42,821 nucleotides of DNA from CAWBCR01 sp963787375 (GTDB taxonomy: Bacteria > Chloroflexota > Anaerolineae > Aggregatilineales > UBA3940), in NCBI GenBank assembly GCA_963787375.1, contig CAWBCR010000012.1:1-42821 (forward strand), read 5' to 3'. Positions 7,997 through 15,679 of the stretch are shown one piece after another (position 1 is the first letter of the stretch; each line of letters starts with the position of its first letter). A model generated the notes under the pieces. That model ran no database searches. It was not told the DNA's origin and was given only the letters and a program-made list of their open reading frames with translations. The translations under genes were made by a program, and so were the position numbers.

Positions 7997-8958
7997 CGAC
8001 ATTCGCGCGGCGGCGCTCGGCCTGCCCACCTTCGCCGCCGAGCCGGCGCTGGCCGCCGACGCCGCGGGCCTGGCTCGACGCGCAGCTCCCGGTGTGGCTG
8101 CCTGCCGATCGAGGCCTGCCTCGCCGAACTGAGTCCGTCCAGCGCGCCGCCCGGACTCGTCGAGCTGCTCGCGGCCTGGCTCGTGCTGAACTACACCGCC
8201 GGCCCGCTCGACAACTACGCCGACCGCGATAAGGACATGGGCATCTGGGACGCGCTCGGCAGCCACACAGAGGCGCGCTGCTCGCGCTGCGGCTGGCCGC
8301 CGAGGCGCTGGCGCTGCCGCCCATCGACCAGAACCCGCAGGTCGCCAGGGCCACACACGCGCTGCTGCTGGCCGTGCGCGACGCCGCCGCCGGCCAGGCG
8401 CGCGACCTCGCCGGCGCGTCGAGCCTCGACGACTACGAGCGCATCATGGCGCTCAAGTCCGGCGCGATCTTCAAAGCCCTGTTCCAGGTGGTGGCCATCG
8501 CCGCGAGCGCGCCGCCGGAAATAGAGGCTGCGCTGAGCGACTTCGGCCTCGCGGTCGGCGTCATCATCCAGGTCGCCAACGACATCGAGGGCGTCTGGTT
8601 CGTCGGGGCCAAAGCAGCGCCTCTCCGATCTGAAGAAGCCCAACCTCACCCTGCCGGCGCTGTTTGCGCTCAAGGCGCTCGAAGATGCACCGCAAGCCCG
8701 CCAGGAGCTGGCCGCCCTGTTGAGCGCCCCGCCGGCGCAGCGCGACGTCGCGCGCATCGAGGCCATCCTCGCCGCGCTGCCCACGCGGCGTTCCTGAAAG
8801 GGCTGCTCCTTCAGTGGCAGACCAGGGCGCTCGACGCGCTGGCCCCGCTCGAGCGAGCCGACCCGCCGCGCGCTGAGCGCATGGCTCGACACCTTTCAGG
8901 CGATGAAGAGGAATACCTCCGGCTGAGTAGCTCGCTCGGATCGCTTTTCGCAGGATAG
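7983..8958 (+). CDS. ComQ-like polyprenyl synthetase / pheromone prenyltransferase (several frame breaks)
   Basis: About 320 residues, the usual isoprenyl-synthase length, but interrupted by some five indels (about 8070, 8112, 8270, 8615 and 8780). The recoverable fold is clear. A first acidic motif LDNYADRDKD (8207-8236) stands where trans-prenyltransferases have DDxxD, a middle block DDYERIMALKSGAIFKALFQ binds the prenyl diphosphate, a second motif QVANDIEG lies at 8569-8592, and SDLKKPNLTLPALFAL follows. DNxxDxD and NDxxG are looser than in chain-elongating enzymes and suit ComQ, which transfers a prenyl group to the ComX Trp. The position between a ComP-like kinase and a methyltransferase favours pheromone modification. 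A quinone-pathway synthase is the alternative but would not explain the neighbours. Confidence 0.65.
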
Positions 8959-9000
8959 AATGGGGGCGAGAGATTTGTCGAGCGAATGATGGGAGCGATC

Positions 9001-9845
9001 ATGGCAGAGGGTGAGTCGAGCAGGACCGCGCTGGGAGTCGCCGCCCGGCGCGCGGTTCACCAGCTCGTCGACGCGACCCCCAGGATCCTCGACGACCCGG
9101 TCGTCCTGCGCCTCCTCGACCCGGCTTATCTCGACCGCATTGCCGCCGATCCCCGCCACCGGTCAGCCCCGGCAAAGGCGCTGCGCGCCCACCTGCTCCT
9201 CCGCAGCCGCTATGCCGAGGACCGGCTGTCGAAGGCCGTCGAACGGGGTATCCGGCAATATGTCCTGCTGGGGGCCGGGTTCGACACCTTCCCCTACCGC
9301 CAGCCGGACTGGGCGCAGCCGCTGCGCATCTTCGAAGTCGACCAGCCCGCCACCCAGCGCGAGAAGCAGCGCCGGCTGCAGGCGGCAGGCATCGCCATTC
9401 CCGCCAATGTGGCGTTCGTGCCCGTCGACTTCGAGACGACCTCGCTCGACGACGGGCTGCGCGCGAGCCGCTTCGACCCGGCGCTGCCCACCTTCCTGTC
9501 GTGGCTGGGCGTCATGATGTACCTCAGCCAGGAGGCGGTCGACGCCGTCTTCCGCTTCGTCCTGTCGCTGCCGCCCGGCAGCGAGATCGCCTTCAGCTTT
9601 GCGCCGCCATCAGACGCAGAAGAGACAGACCGGCCCTATGCGAGTGTCGCCGAACGGGCCGCGCAGGCCGGCGAGCCGTGGAAGACCCGCATCGCGCCTG
9701 ACGACCTGGGGCAGTATCTCTCACAATGGGCTTTTCAGACATCACTATCCCCACCCCTGCTGAGCTTGACGCCTGGTACGTCGGCAGCCGCCCGGATGGC
9801 CTGCACGCCCCGCCGCGCAGCACGATAGCGACCGCAGTAGTTTGA
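9001..9845 (+). CDS. SAM-dependent methyltransferase, leucine carboxyl methyltransferase family
   Basis: About 280 residues with the ordered hallmarks of the LCM/PPM1 family. These are a DDPVVLRLLDP entry, the family R with RYAEDRLSKAVERGIRQYVLLGAGFDTFPYR (SAM-binding glycine motif), FEVDQP as the acidic residue of motif II, VAFVPVDFE, and SWLGVMMYLS in place of the usual EGLLMYL. Near 9728 the frame shifts. In the next frame the C-terminus reads IPTPAELDAWYVGSRPDGL and ends at TGA 9843-9845, 2 bp from the convergent regulator. ATG at 9001 has a GGGAG site 6 bp upstream and is preferred over 8986. Family members methylate carboxyl or hydroxyl groups. Here the pheromone C-terminus is a possible substrate, by analogy with prenylated, carboxymethylated yeast a-factor. 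This is inference. Confidence 0.75.
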
Positions 9846-9847
9846 GG

Positions 9848-10490
9848 CTAATCAGGGACAATCCCCATGCTCACAGCTTTGACAATCAGCTCGCGCGTGG
9901 ATTGCACCTCGAGCCTCTCGCGCAGGCGGTGAATAATCGAGTAAACTGCCTCTCTCGAGCTCTTGCCCATCTTCGCGGCAATATCTCCGGGTTCATGCCC
10001 CTTCACCAGCAGGACCAGCACCTCATACTGGATATCGCGTAAGGCCGTTTTCTTCTTTGCTGAAGTAGGCTTTCAGCAGGTAATCCTTGACACCCTCTGA
10101 GGCGACAAACTCCCCGTTTCTCACCTGCCGAATGGCCGTCGGAAGGTAGCTGCCCAGCGCATCTTCCTTGAACAGGTACCCATCGATCCCGAGCTCCCCT
10201 GCGTTCAGAATCGTGTAGGGCTCCAGCTCCGAAGAGATGACGATCACCCGCGGCCTGTTCTTCAGTTTCCTCAATTCCTCAAGCGCCTGAAAGAAGTCAA
10301 AGTTGTCGCCCATCTTCATGTCGAGCAGCACCATATCAGCCCGTTTTTTCTGGGCCACTTGGGCCAGATTAGATCCATCGCGCAGGCTGTCGACAACGAT
10401 CATGTCGTTCTGAGAAGCAAGGATCCCTGCAATACCTGAGATGACCACGTCATGGTCGTCGACCAGCAAGACCCGGGTAGCATACCCCAT
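9848..10490 (-). CDS. NarL/LuxR-family response regulator (ComA-like)
   Basis: About 213 residues. The receiver domain has the acidic pair in VLLVDDHD, the phosphorylated Asp in VLLDMKMGD, a Ser in VIVISSE and the conserved Lys in GYLFKEDA. The frame breaks near 10045 in an A-rich run (AAGAAGAAAAC). The next frame gives an intact LuxR-type helix-turn-helix (IQYEVLVLLVKGHEPGDIAAKMG, then REAVYSIIHRLRERL) and stops at 9848. ATG at 10490 has a GGAG site and follows the MFS gene by 10 bp, so both are co-transcribed. It is the natural partner of the ComP-like kinase and the best candidate to bind the CGACCAATATTGGTCG palindromes. It is convergent with the methyltransferase gene. Confidence 0.8.
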
Positions 10491-10500
10491 TGCGATCTCC

Positions 10501-11820
10501 TTAAGCCTCGGCGCTTTCCTCCCCGGAAGAGGATACAGGAATCTCGTCTTCAAGCAAACGCAGCCGTGGATAGAAATGGCTGGCAACGGCGACGATGACG
10601 GACACCACCCCGGCCAGCGAGAACATCAACCCGATCCCCCGCCCTGGCCCGGTGCCGAACATCTGGCCGATCAGGCTGCCGGCAAGCGGCCCGCCCCTTG
10701 AGAGCAATGGATCGAAGATCCGGTCGGCCAGCACGCCCGCCAGCAGAAAAGCAACCGGCAGCGTTGACCAGGTAATCACGCGGTTGATCGAGAAAACTCG
10801 CCCCTGAATATCTGCCGGCACTCTCGACTGCCAGATCGCATGCGCAGAGCCATAAATGAGCGGATCCATGAGCCAGTACACGAAACCGGCGATGGTGATG
10901 AGCGTCGCGTCGGCGCGCAGGCCACCGGCAATCATTGCGATGCCCACGACGAAGCTGCCCAGCACTACGCCGTGCATTCGCCGTTTCGGCCCTCCCCAGA
11001 CGATCATCGCAATTCCACCGATTAACAGGCCGGACAGCGCGATCGAAACCACCCTCCCCGCCACCTCAGCGCTGGCAAAGGACAGCAGCATGGGCATGAA
11101 GATCGAAAGCACCAGCCCCTGCAGGAAGTTGTTTATCGCGAAGAAGATGGCCAGGCCAATGAAGCCAGGGTAGCGCGATATGTACTGCCAGCCATGCCAG
11201 GCTTCTTTGAGCAGATTCCCTTGAGCTTCCTTTGCCTCTTTGCTCTCTTGAGGCTTGGGGATGCTGACCACGAGTAAAGCCAGCACAGCGACCCCGAACG
11301 TCGCAATGTCGATCAGGATGATCCCGCTCAGGTTGATCAGCGGCAGCAATATGCCAGCCAGTGCCGGCGCGCCGACCTTGATGATCCCGGTCCCGGCATC
11401 GTACATGCCGTTGGCCCGCGCCAGATCCTTCTGTGGGACCAGCAGCGTGATAGAGGCCTGAAGAGCCGGCATCTGGAATGCTTCCAGCACGGAAGACACC
11501 CCCACTGCGACGTAAAGATGCCAGACCTGTGCAACCCCAAAACGAAACAGGAAGAACACCGCCAGCGAGATCAGGGCGGCACCGGCATCGGTGAGGATCA
11601 GCACCTTGCGGCGGTCCCAGCGATCCACGAGCGCCCCGGCGAATGGCGCCAGGATAATCCCCGGCGTCAGCGTGAAGAAGATCATGATGGCGAACAGGGT
11701 AGCCGAGTTCGACTGCTGGTAAACCCACACATCCAGCGCAAACGACGTCAGCTCAGAGCCAAGCAGGGATACGACTTCGCCGATCCATATCACGCTGAAG
11801 GTCGGCCATCCGCCGGCCAT
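10501..11820 (-). CDS. MFS transporter (MFS_3 / EntS-like exporter)
   Basis: A 439-residue protein with about 12 TM segments. The cytoplasmic loop 2-3 has the MFS signature GALVDRWDRRKVLILTD. An EAFQMPALQASITLLVP segment and QSRVPADIQGRVFSI are typical of the MFS_3 group of efflux proteins. It is first in a two-gene operon with the LuxR-type regulator. An upstream ATG at 11848 would add MDAIETKK but is out of frame by one base at a 7-A run, so the true start may be there. Export of the pheromone is an attractive role because ComQXPA systems lack a known dedicated exporter. Drug or siderophore efflux is equally possible from sequence. Confidence 0.8.
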   Translation of the reverse strand: MAGGWPTFSVIWIGEVVSLLGSELTSFALDVWVYQQSNSATLFAIMIFFTLTPGIILAPFAGALVDRWDRRKVLILTDAGAALISLAVFFLFRFGVAQVWHLYVAVGVSSVLEAFQMPALQASITLLVPQKDLARANGMYDAGTGIIKVGAPALAGILLPLINLSGIILIDIATFGVAVLALLVVSIPKPQESKEAKEAQGNLLKEAWHGWQYISRYPGFIGLAIFFAINNFLQGLVLSIFMPMLLSFASAEVAGRVVSIALSGLLIGGIAMIVWGGPKRRMHGVVLGSFVVGIAMIAGGLRADATLITIAGFVYWLMDPLIYGSAHAIWQSRVPADIQGRVFSINRVITWSTLPVAFLLAGVLADRIFDPLLSRGGPLAGSLIGQMFGTGPGRGIGLMFSLAGVVSVIVAVASHFYPRLRLLEDEIPVSSSGEESAEA

Positions 11821-11916
11821 CCATTTTTTTCGTTTCGATTGCGTCCATGGGCCTCACTTACCGGGTGGATGGGCATGGCGAAGCCACGCTCACCACCCAT
11901 ATCTCCCCCTCACGAG

Positions 11917-11944
11917 ATCTTACCTACCAGACCATTTTACACAA
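11917..11944 (-). promoter_or_regulatory. candidate promoter of the MFS-regulator operon
   Basis: On the minus strand TTGTGT (11939-11944) and TAAGAT (11917-11922) lie 16 bp apart. The nearer palindrome core ends 6 bp upstream of the -35 box, so the tandem operators could act on both divergent promoters. Confidence 0.4.
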
Positions 11945-11949
11945 TTTGA

Positions 11950-11990
11950 GCGACCAATATTGGTCGCGTAGCGACCAATATTGGTCGCTA
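11950..11990. promoter_or_regulatory. tandem palindromic operators, copies 2 and 3
   Basis: Two perfect palindromes, 11950-11967 (18 bp) and 11969-11990 (22 bp), each contain the core CGACCAATATTGGTCG also found at 5237-5252. Their centres are 21 bp apart, two helical turns, so bound dimers would face the same side of the DNA. They lie between the divergent MFS-regulator and transfer operons. Confidence 0.8.
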
Positions 11991-11996
11991 GAGAAG

Positions 11997-12026
11997 CCGA
12001 CATTGCCACGATTTTTTCCTTAGCAT
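11997..12026 (+). promoter_or_regulatory. candidate activator-dependent promoter of the transfer operon
   Basis: CCGACA (11997-12002) and TAGCAT (12021-12026) are 18 bp apart. The -35 box begins 10 bp after the last base of the palindrome core, exactly as at the ComX-like promoter, and the -10 hexamer differs from that one (TAGAAT) by a single base. The weak -35 fits dependence on an activator. Confidence 0.45.
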
Positions 12027-12080
12027 TGAGTGTGTTGGATGAACTTTCGCGTGTGGTGCACCTTCTGGCGGAGGAAAGCT

Positions 12081-12743
12081 TTGGGCACCGATCACTCAGG
12101 ATCTTCGACAATCCTACTGGCAGCTCCCTATATCCTGTGTGAAGACGTGAAGCAGCAACTCACCGCTGACGCACGCTTCAGCATACTGCCGCGCTATGCA
12201 ATGGCTCGCCAGGACCTGCTGGAGCTTATCTGTCTCCATGCTCCTGACGTTCTCATGCTTGATATGCATCTCACCGGCCCGGATCCGGCTGCCGTGTTCG
12301 CTGAATTGGAAGGCCTCATCCGTCCTCCTCACGTGGTCGCTCTTGCCGCTCACCACCATCGTCTGGCGTACGCTCAGCAGTTCCGGATCACCAGGGGCAC
12401 GCTGCTGCGCCGGATGTTGTTCTCTCCCGTGCTGGGTCCGGCGCTGGAAGGCATCGCATCCGGGCTCATCTTCTATGCGCCGCCGAACCGTGACACCAAT
12501 CCGTTCGAGCTCACCCGGTACCAGTTCAACCTGCTTGAGCTGATGGCTGTTGGCCTTGGCACACAGCATCTTGCTGCTGCCCTAGGCCGCTCCATCAACT
12601 CGATCTATGCCGCGCAATATGAGATACGCCGCAAGCTCGGCGTCGGAACCAACGTCCAGGCGATCCTGGTCGCCATTCAGCACGGCATCGTCGGGCTGCT
12701 GCTCAAGCCTGAGAGCCGGGTTACGTCTGAAAGGGTGGCATGA
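12081..12743 (+). CDS. atypical response regulator with LuxR-type HTH
   Basis: A 220-residue protein. I choose TTG at 12081, 6 bp after GGAGGA, because the GTG at 12030 would lie at or before the transcription start. The receiver-like domain keeps the phospho-acceptor Asp in LMLDMHLTGP. It lacks the N-terminal acidic pair (ILLAAPYIL replaces the usual LLVDDH), and the switch Lys region reads GTLLRR. The C-terminus is a LuxR-like HTH (LTRYQFNLLELMAVGLGTQHLAAALGRSINSIYAAQYEIRRKLGV). As first gene of the transfer operon it could fine-tune transfer genes without needing phosphorylation. It is intact. Confidence 0.7.
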   Translation: MGTDHSGSSTILLAAPYILCEDVKQQLTADARFSILPRYAMARQDLLELICLHAPDVLMLDMHLTGPDPAAVFAELEGLIRPPHVVALAAHHHRLAYAQQFRITRGTLLRRMLFSPVLGPALEGIASGLIFYAPPNRDTNPFELTRYQFNLLELMAVGLGTQHLAAALGRSINSIYAAQYEIRRKLGVGTNVQAILVAIQHGIVGLLLKPESRVTSERVA

Positions 12744-12746
12744 ACC

Positions 12747-12899
12747 ATGCTCAGGTCAACGCGATTACTGGCGCTCGTCATCATGGTGGCCGGGACGGTC
12801 GTACTGGCGGAACTGGCGCACCTTCTGTTTGGGCTAATCGGCCTGATCGTCGTCGCCGTGCTCGGCCTACTGGTGACCGCGACAACTCTGCGTCTGTGA
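12747..12899 (+). CDS. 50-residue two-TM membrane miniprotein
   Basis: ATG at 12747 opens a 50-codon frame ending TGA 12897-12899, 3 bp after the regulator gene. The product is a basic start (MLRSTRLL) followed by two hydrophobic helices separated by a Glu/His turn (LAELAHLLFG). An AAAGGGTGG stretch at 12730-12738 can act as ribosome site. It has the composition of a real small membrane protein and its frame is better than the overlapping out-of-frame ORF. Function unknown. Small membrane subunits are common in type IV secretion operons. Confidence 0.5.
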   Translation: MLRSTRLLALVIMVAGTVVLAELAHLLFGLIGLIVVAVLGLLVTATTLRL

Positions 12900-12914
12900 G
12901 AGAAGAAGAGAAGC

Positions 12915-14309
12915 ATGAAACGAAACCTGTCAATTGCCGGATGGATGCTGCTCGCGTTTTTGCTCATCGTGATAGCGCTGTTTGCGCCTCAGATGGCGTA
13001 CGCTCAGGCCCCATCTCCAGAACTCCTACGAAGAGAACGATACGCTGACCGACGCCGCGGCCATCCCGGTTGGGGCGGAGTTGGGCAACCTGAGCATCAG
13101 CCCTGCGGGCGACCCCGACTGGTTCCGCGTGCTGGTCAGCCCGCCGGCGAACTACGCAAGCAGCATCCGCGTCGAGGTCATCGCCACGCCGGGGCTGGAC
13201 CTGACGCTGACAGTCTATGGCCCGGACGCTGCGCCCATCGAAGCCAACAACGATCCCGACGGGCCCAACGCTGTCGTGACCTTCGACACCAGCACTGAGG
13301 GCTGGTATGCCATCGAAGTGGTCAGCGAAACCGACGCCGAAGGCTGGTACCTGCTGCGCGTCGTCGACCTGACGCCGGCACCCACGCCGACCGCGACGCT
13401 CGCGCCAACTCCTACCGCGACTGCCACGCCGCAGCCCACCGCCACCTCGCCCTTTCCTACGAGCACGCCGACGCCGGAGCTGGGCGGCCCGCCAGATCTC
13501 GCCGAGCCGAACTACGACTTCGCCCACGCCTACCGTATCGCGCCCGGCGGCGAACTGACCGGCCTCAACTTTAACTCGGGCTTCGCCGGACAGGTTGACA
13601 ACGACTTCTTCGTGATGGCCGTGCGCGCCGGTGTGACCTACACCTGCGAGACGCGCGATCTCGGTCCGTCGCTCGACACGAACCTCATCGTCTACGGCTC
13701 GGCGAGCTTCGATGACGTCATTGGCGGCAACGACGATATCGACACGCAGGCCGGGCAGATCAACAGCCGCCTGACCTTCACGCCCAGCACGGAAGGCGAC
13801 GTCTACCTGCTGGTGGGCTACAAGTACCCGCAGGCCGTCGACCTCGCCCGCCCCGGCGCGGCGACCTACACGCTGGCCTGCGCAGCCGCAGCCCCCACGC
13901 CGGTGCCCGCAGCAGCGTCTGCCGGCGGCTGGAACGTCACGCCTGTGGCTACCGCGATCAGCATCCAGATGATCGACAGCCGGATGCTCAGCCCACGCCC
14001 ACGGTCATTCCCATCCAGCCACAGACGGTCGACGTGCTGGTCGGCTACGACCGCAACGCCAATCATCAGGTCGACCCCAGCGAAGGCGTGCGGGGCATCA
14101 GCGTGCGCGTCATCGACACGGTGACCAACCGCGAGCTGGCGCACGGCTTCACCGGCACAAGCGGCAGCGTGCGATTCACGCTCGCCACCGCCGCCAGCTT
14201 CCGGGTGGCCATCCCGTTCCTGGGCGCTGCCGAGGAATTCCGCCCCGGCAGTCCCGCCCAGTGGACGCTGCTCATCCCGGCTGCCAACGCGCCGGGTCTC
14301 ATTCCGTGA
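12915..14309 (+). CDS. secreted protein with two pre-peptidase (PPC) domains and a Cna/SdrD-B-like domain
   Basis: About 460 residues after joining frames near 13018 and 13985. A Sec signal peptide (MKRNLSIAGWMLLAFLLIVI, cleavage near AYA-QA) precedes a first PPC-type beta domain (SYEENDTLTDAA, GDPDWFRVLV, LDLTLTVYGPD). Then come a Pro/Thr linker with PTPTAT repeats, a second PPC domain (DLAEPNYDFAHA, VDNDFFVMAV, LDTNLIVYG) and a C-terminal domain VDVLVGYDRNANHQVDPSEGV typical of SdrD-B/dockerin-like calcium-binding modules. It opens the structural part of the transfer operon. Likely an extracellular adhesin or wall-spanning component that aids mating contact. That role is inferred. Confidence 0.7.
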
Positions 14310-14324
14310 CGTAAGGAGAACTGG

Positions 14325-15647
14325 TTGAAGACTCCATCCGCCTCCCAGGCCTCTCGCACCGATGCCCTCCGGCTCCCGGCCCTGCTGGTGATAGCCGTAG
14401 CGCTGCTTGCGGCGGGCCTGGCCTGCCAGGCCGACGCCATGCGCGCCCGCGACCTGCCGGTGTGGACCTGCCCGACCGAGACGCCAATCCCCACCGACAC
14501 GATGCCGGAGGGTTGGGAGCAGCTCACCCCGCCGCCTGCGACCTACACGCCCTACCCGTCGCCGACGCCCTTCGAACTGCTGACCGACTTCCCACTGGGC
14601 AAGCACGTCAGGGTCGGCAACGTCGGCGGGGTGGGGCTGGGCGTCTGGGTGTGGATGGACCGCGTGCAGGTCGACGGGCCGTTTACCATCGAAGACCCGG
14701 TGTCCGGCATGCGCAACCAGCAGTGGGTCGCGTCGTGGGACGTGACTGTCGAGAACGGCTCACTGAGCGCCGCTTACGAGTTCTATCCCTTCGCGCAGGT
14801 GTACGTGCTGGAGGTCGTCGAGCCAAATGGCGAGATGCTGGACCGCGGGGCGTGGGGCGTCTCCGGCGAAGCCGATGATCTGATCGGTCTGCCGCCGCTT
14901 GAGCTGAGCAAAGGGGCGACGCACTTCGGGCCCGGTGAGCAGCGTACGGTGCGCGTCGCGGCGCTCATCCCCGGCCCCGGCGTGTCGCGCATCGGCTACG
15001 TCTTCGACCCGCTCGACACGCAGGACCTGCCCGCGATGGCCGAGAACCACTCGCTGGGCAGCAACGTCGGGGTATGGATCAACGCCTATGACGACCGCTG
15101 CCAGAACGGAGAGGTGACCATCCAGCCCGGCCAGGGCGGCCCCGCAATGCCGGGTGTTTACGTGCCCGGCTACCTGCTGACCCGCCACCCGGTCGATACC
15201 GTCCACATCTCGCGCGGCTTCGGCTGCTCGGAGTGGTTCACCGGCGAACTGGGGACCAACTGCCCGGCGAGCGCGCCCTGGTTTCACAACGGCGTCGACT
15301 ACGCCATCAGCCCCGGCTCGTCATACATCGACCCGCTGCCGGTGCCGGGCGCGGTCAGTTACGCAGGCGTCGACGTGACCGGCCCGGACTGCTCCAGCAC
15401 TGAGGGCAGCCAGCCGCCGCACACCGGCTACGGCAATTACATCCGGCATTCGGCGCTGGTCGACGGTCATCAGGTCATCCTGTGGGGCGGGCACCTGTCG
15501 GGCTTCAACACCCGCAGCGGCGCGTCAACGGTGCCCGGCGAAGTGCTGGGTTTCACCGGCAGCACCGGCTGCTCGACCGGCCCGCACCTGCACTTCGCTG
15601 TACGGGTCGATGGCCGCTTTGTCGACCCGCTGACGCTCATACCGTAA
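14325..15647 (+). CDS. secreted M23-family peptidase (transfer-associated peptidoglycan hydrolase)
   Basis: A 440-residue intact protein started by TTG at 14325 with AAGGAG 6 bp upstream. A hydrophobic signal segment ends ALLAAGLAC, a possible but non-standard lipobox. After a Pro/Thr linker there is a beta-rich region of unknown type (about residues 85-250). The C-terminal LytM/M23 domain shows the zinc ligands in WFHNGVDYA (H...D) and GPHLHFAV (HxH). Peptidases of this family open peptidoglycan for the secretion channel, a VirB1-like role. It sits between the PPC protein and the topoisomerase-like gene. Confidence 0.85.
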   Translation: MKTPSASQASRTDALRLPALLVIAVALLAAGLACQADAMRARDLPVWTCPTETPIPTDTMPEGWEQLTPPPATYTPYPSPTPFELLTDFPLGKHVRVGNVGGVGLGVWVWMDRVQVDGPFTIEDPVSGMRNQQWVASWDVTVENGSLSAAYEFYPFAQVYVLEVVEPNGEMLDRGAWGVSGEADDLIGLPPLELSKGATHFGPGEQRTVRVAALIPGPGVSRIGYVFDPLDTQDLPAMAENHSLGSNVGVWINAYDDRCQNGEVTIQPGQGGPAMPGVYVPGYLLTRHPVDTVHISRGFGCSEWFTGELGTNCPASAPWFHNGVDYAISPGSSYIDPLPVPGAVSYAGVDVTGPDCSSTEGSQPPHTGYGNYIRHSALVDGHQVILWGGHLSGFNTRSGASTVPGEVLGFTGSTGCSTGPHLHFAVRVDGRFVDPLTLIP

Positions 15648-15679
15648 TCACGTTCGGTGAGGAAGAAAGCGAGGCATCC

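Noticed and set aside
7983..8958. Polyprenyl synthase for quinone or lipid synthesis
   Set aside because: Possible by family, but the loose acidic motifs and the position between kinase, methyltransferase and regulator fit a pheromone-modifying enzyme better.
12740..13048. 102-codon frame covering the two-TM miniprotein region
   Set aside because: It is rich in His, Arg and Gly with no fold. The frame starting at 12747 encodes a clean membrane protein instead.
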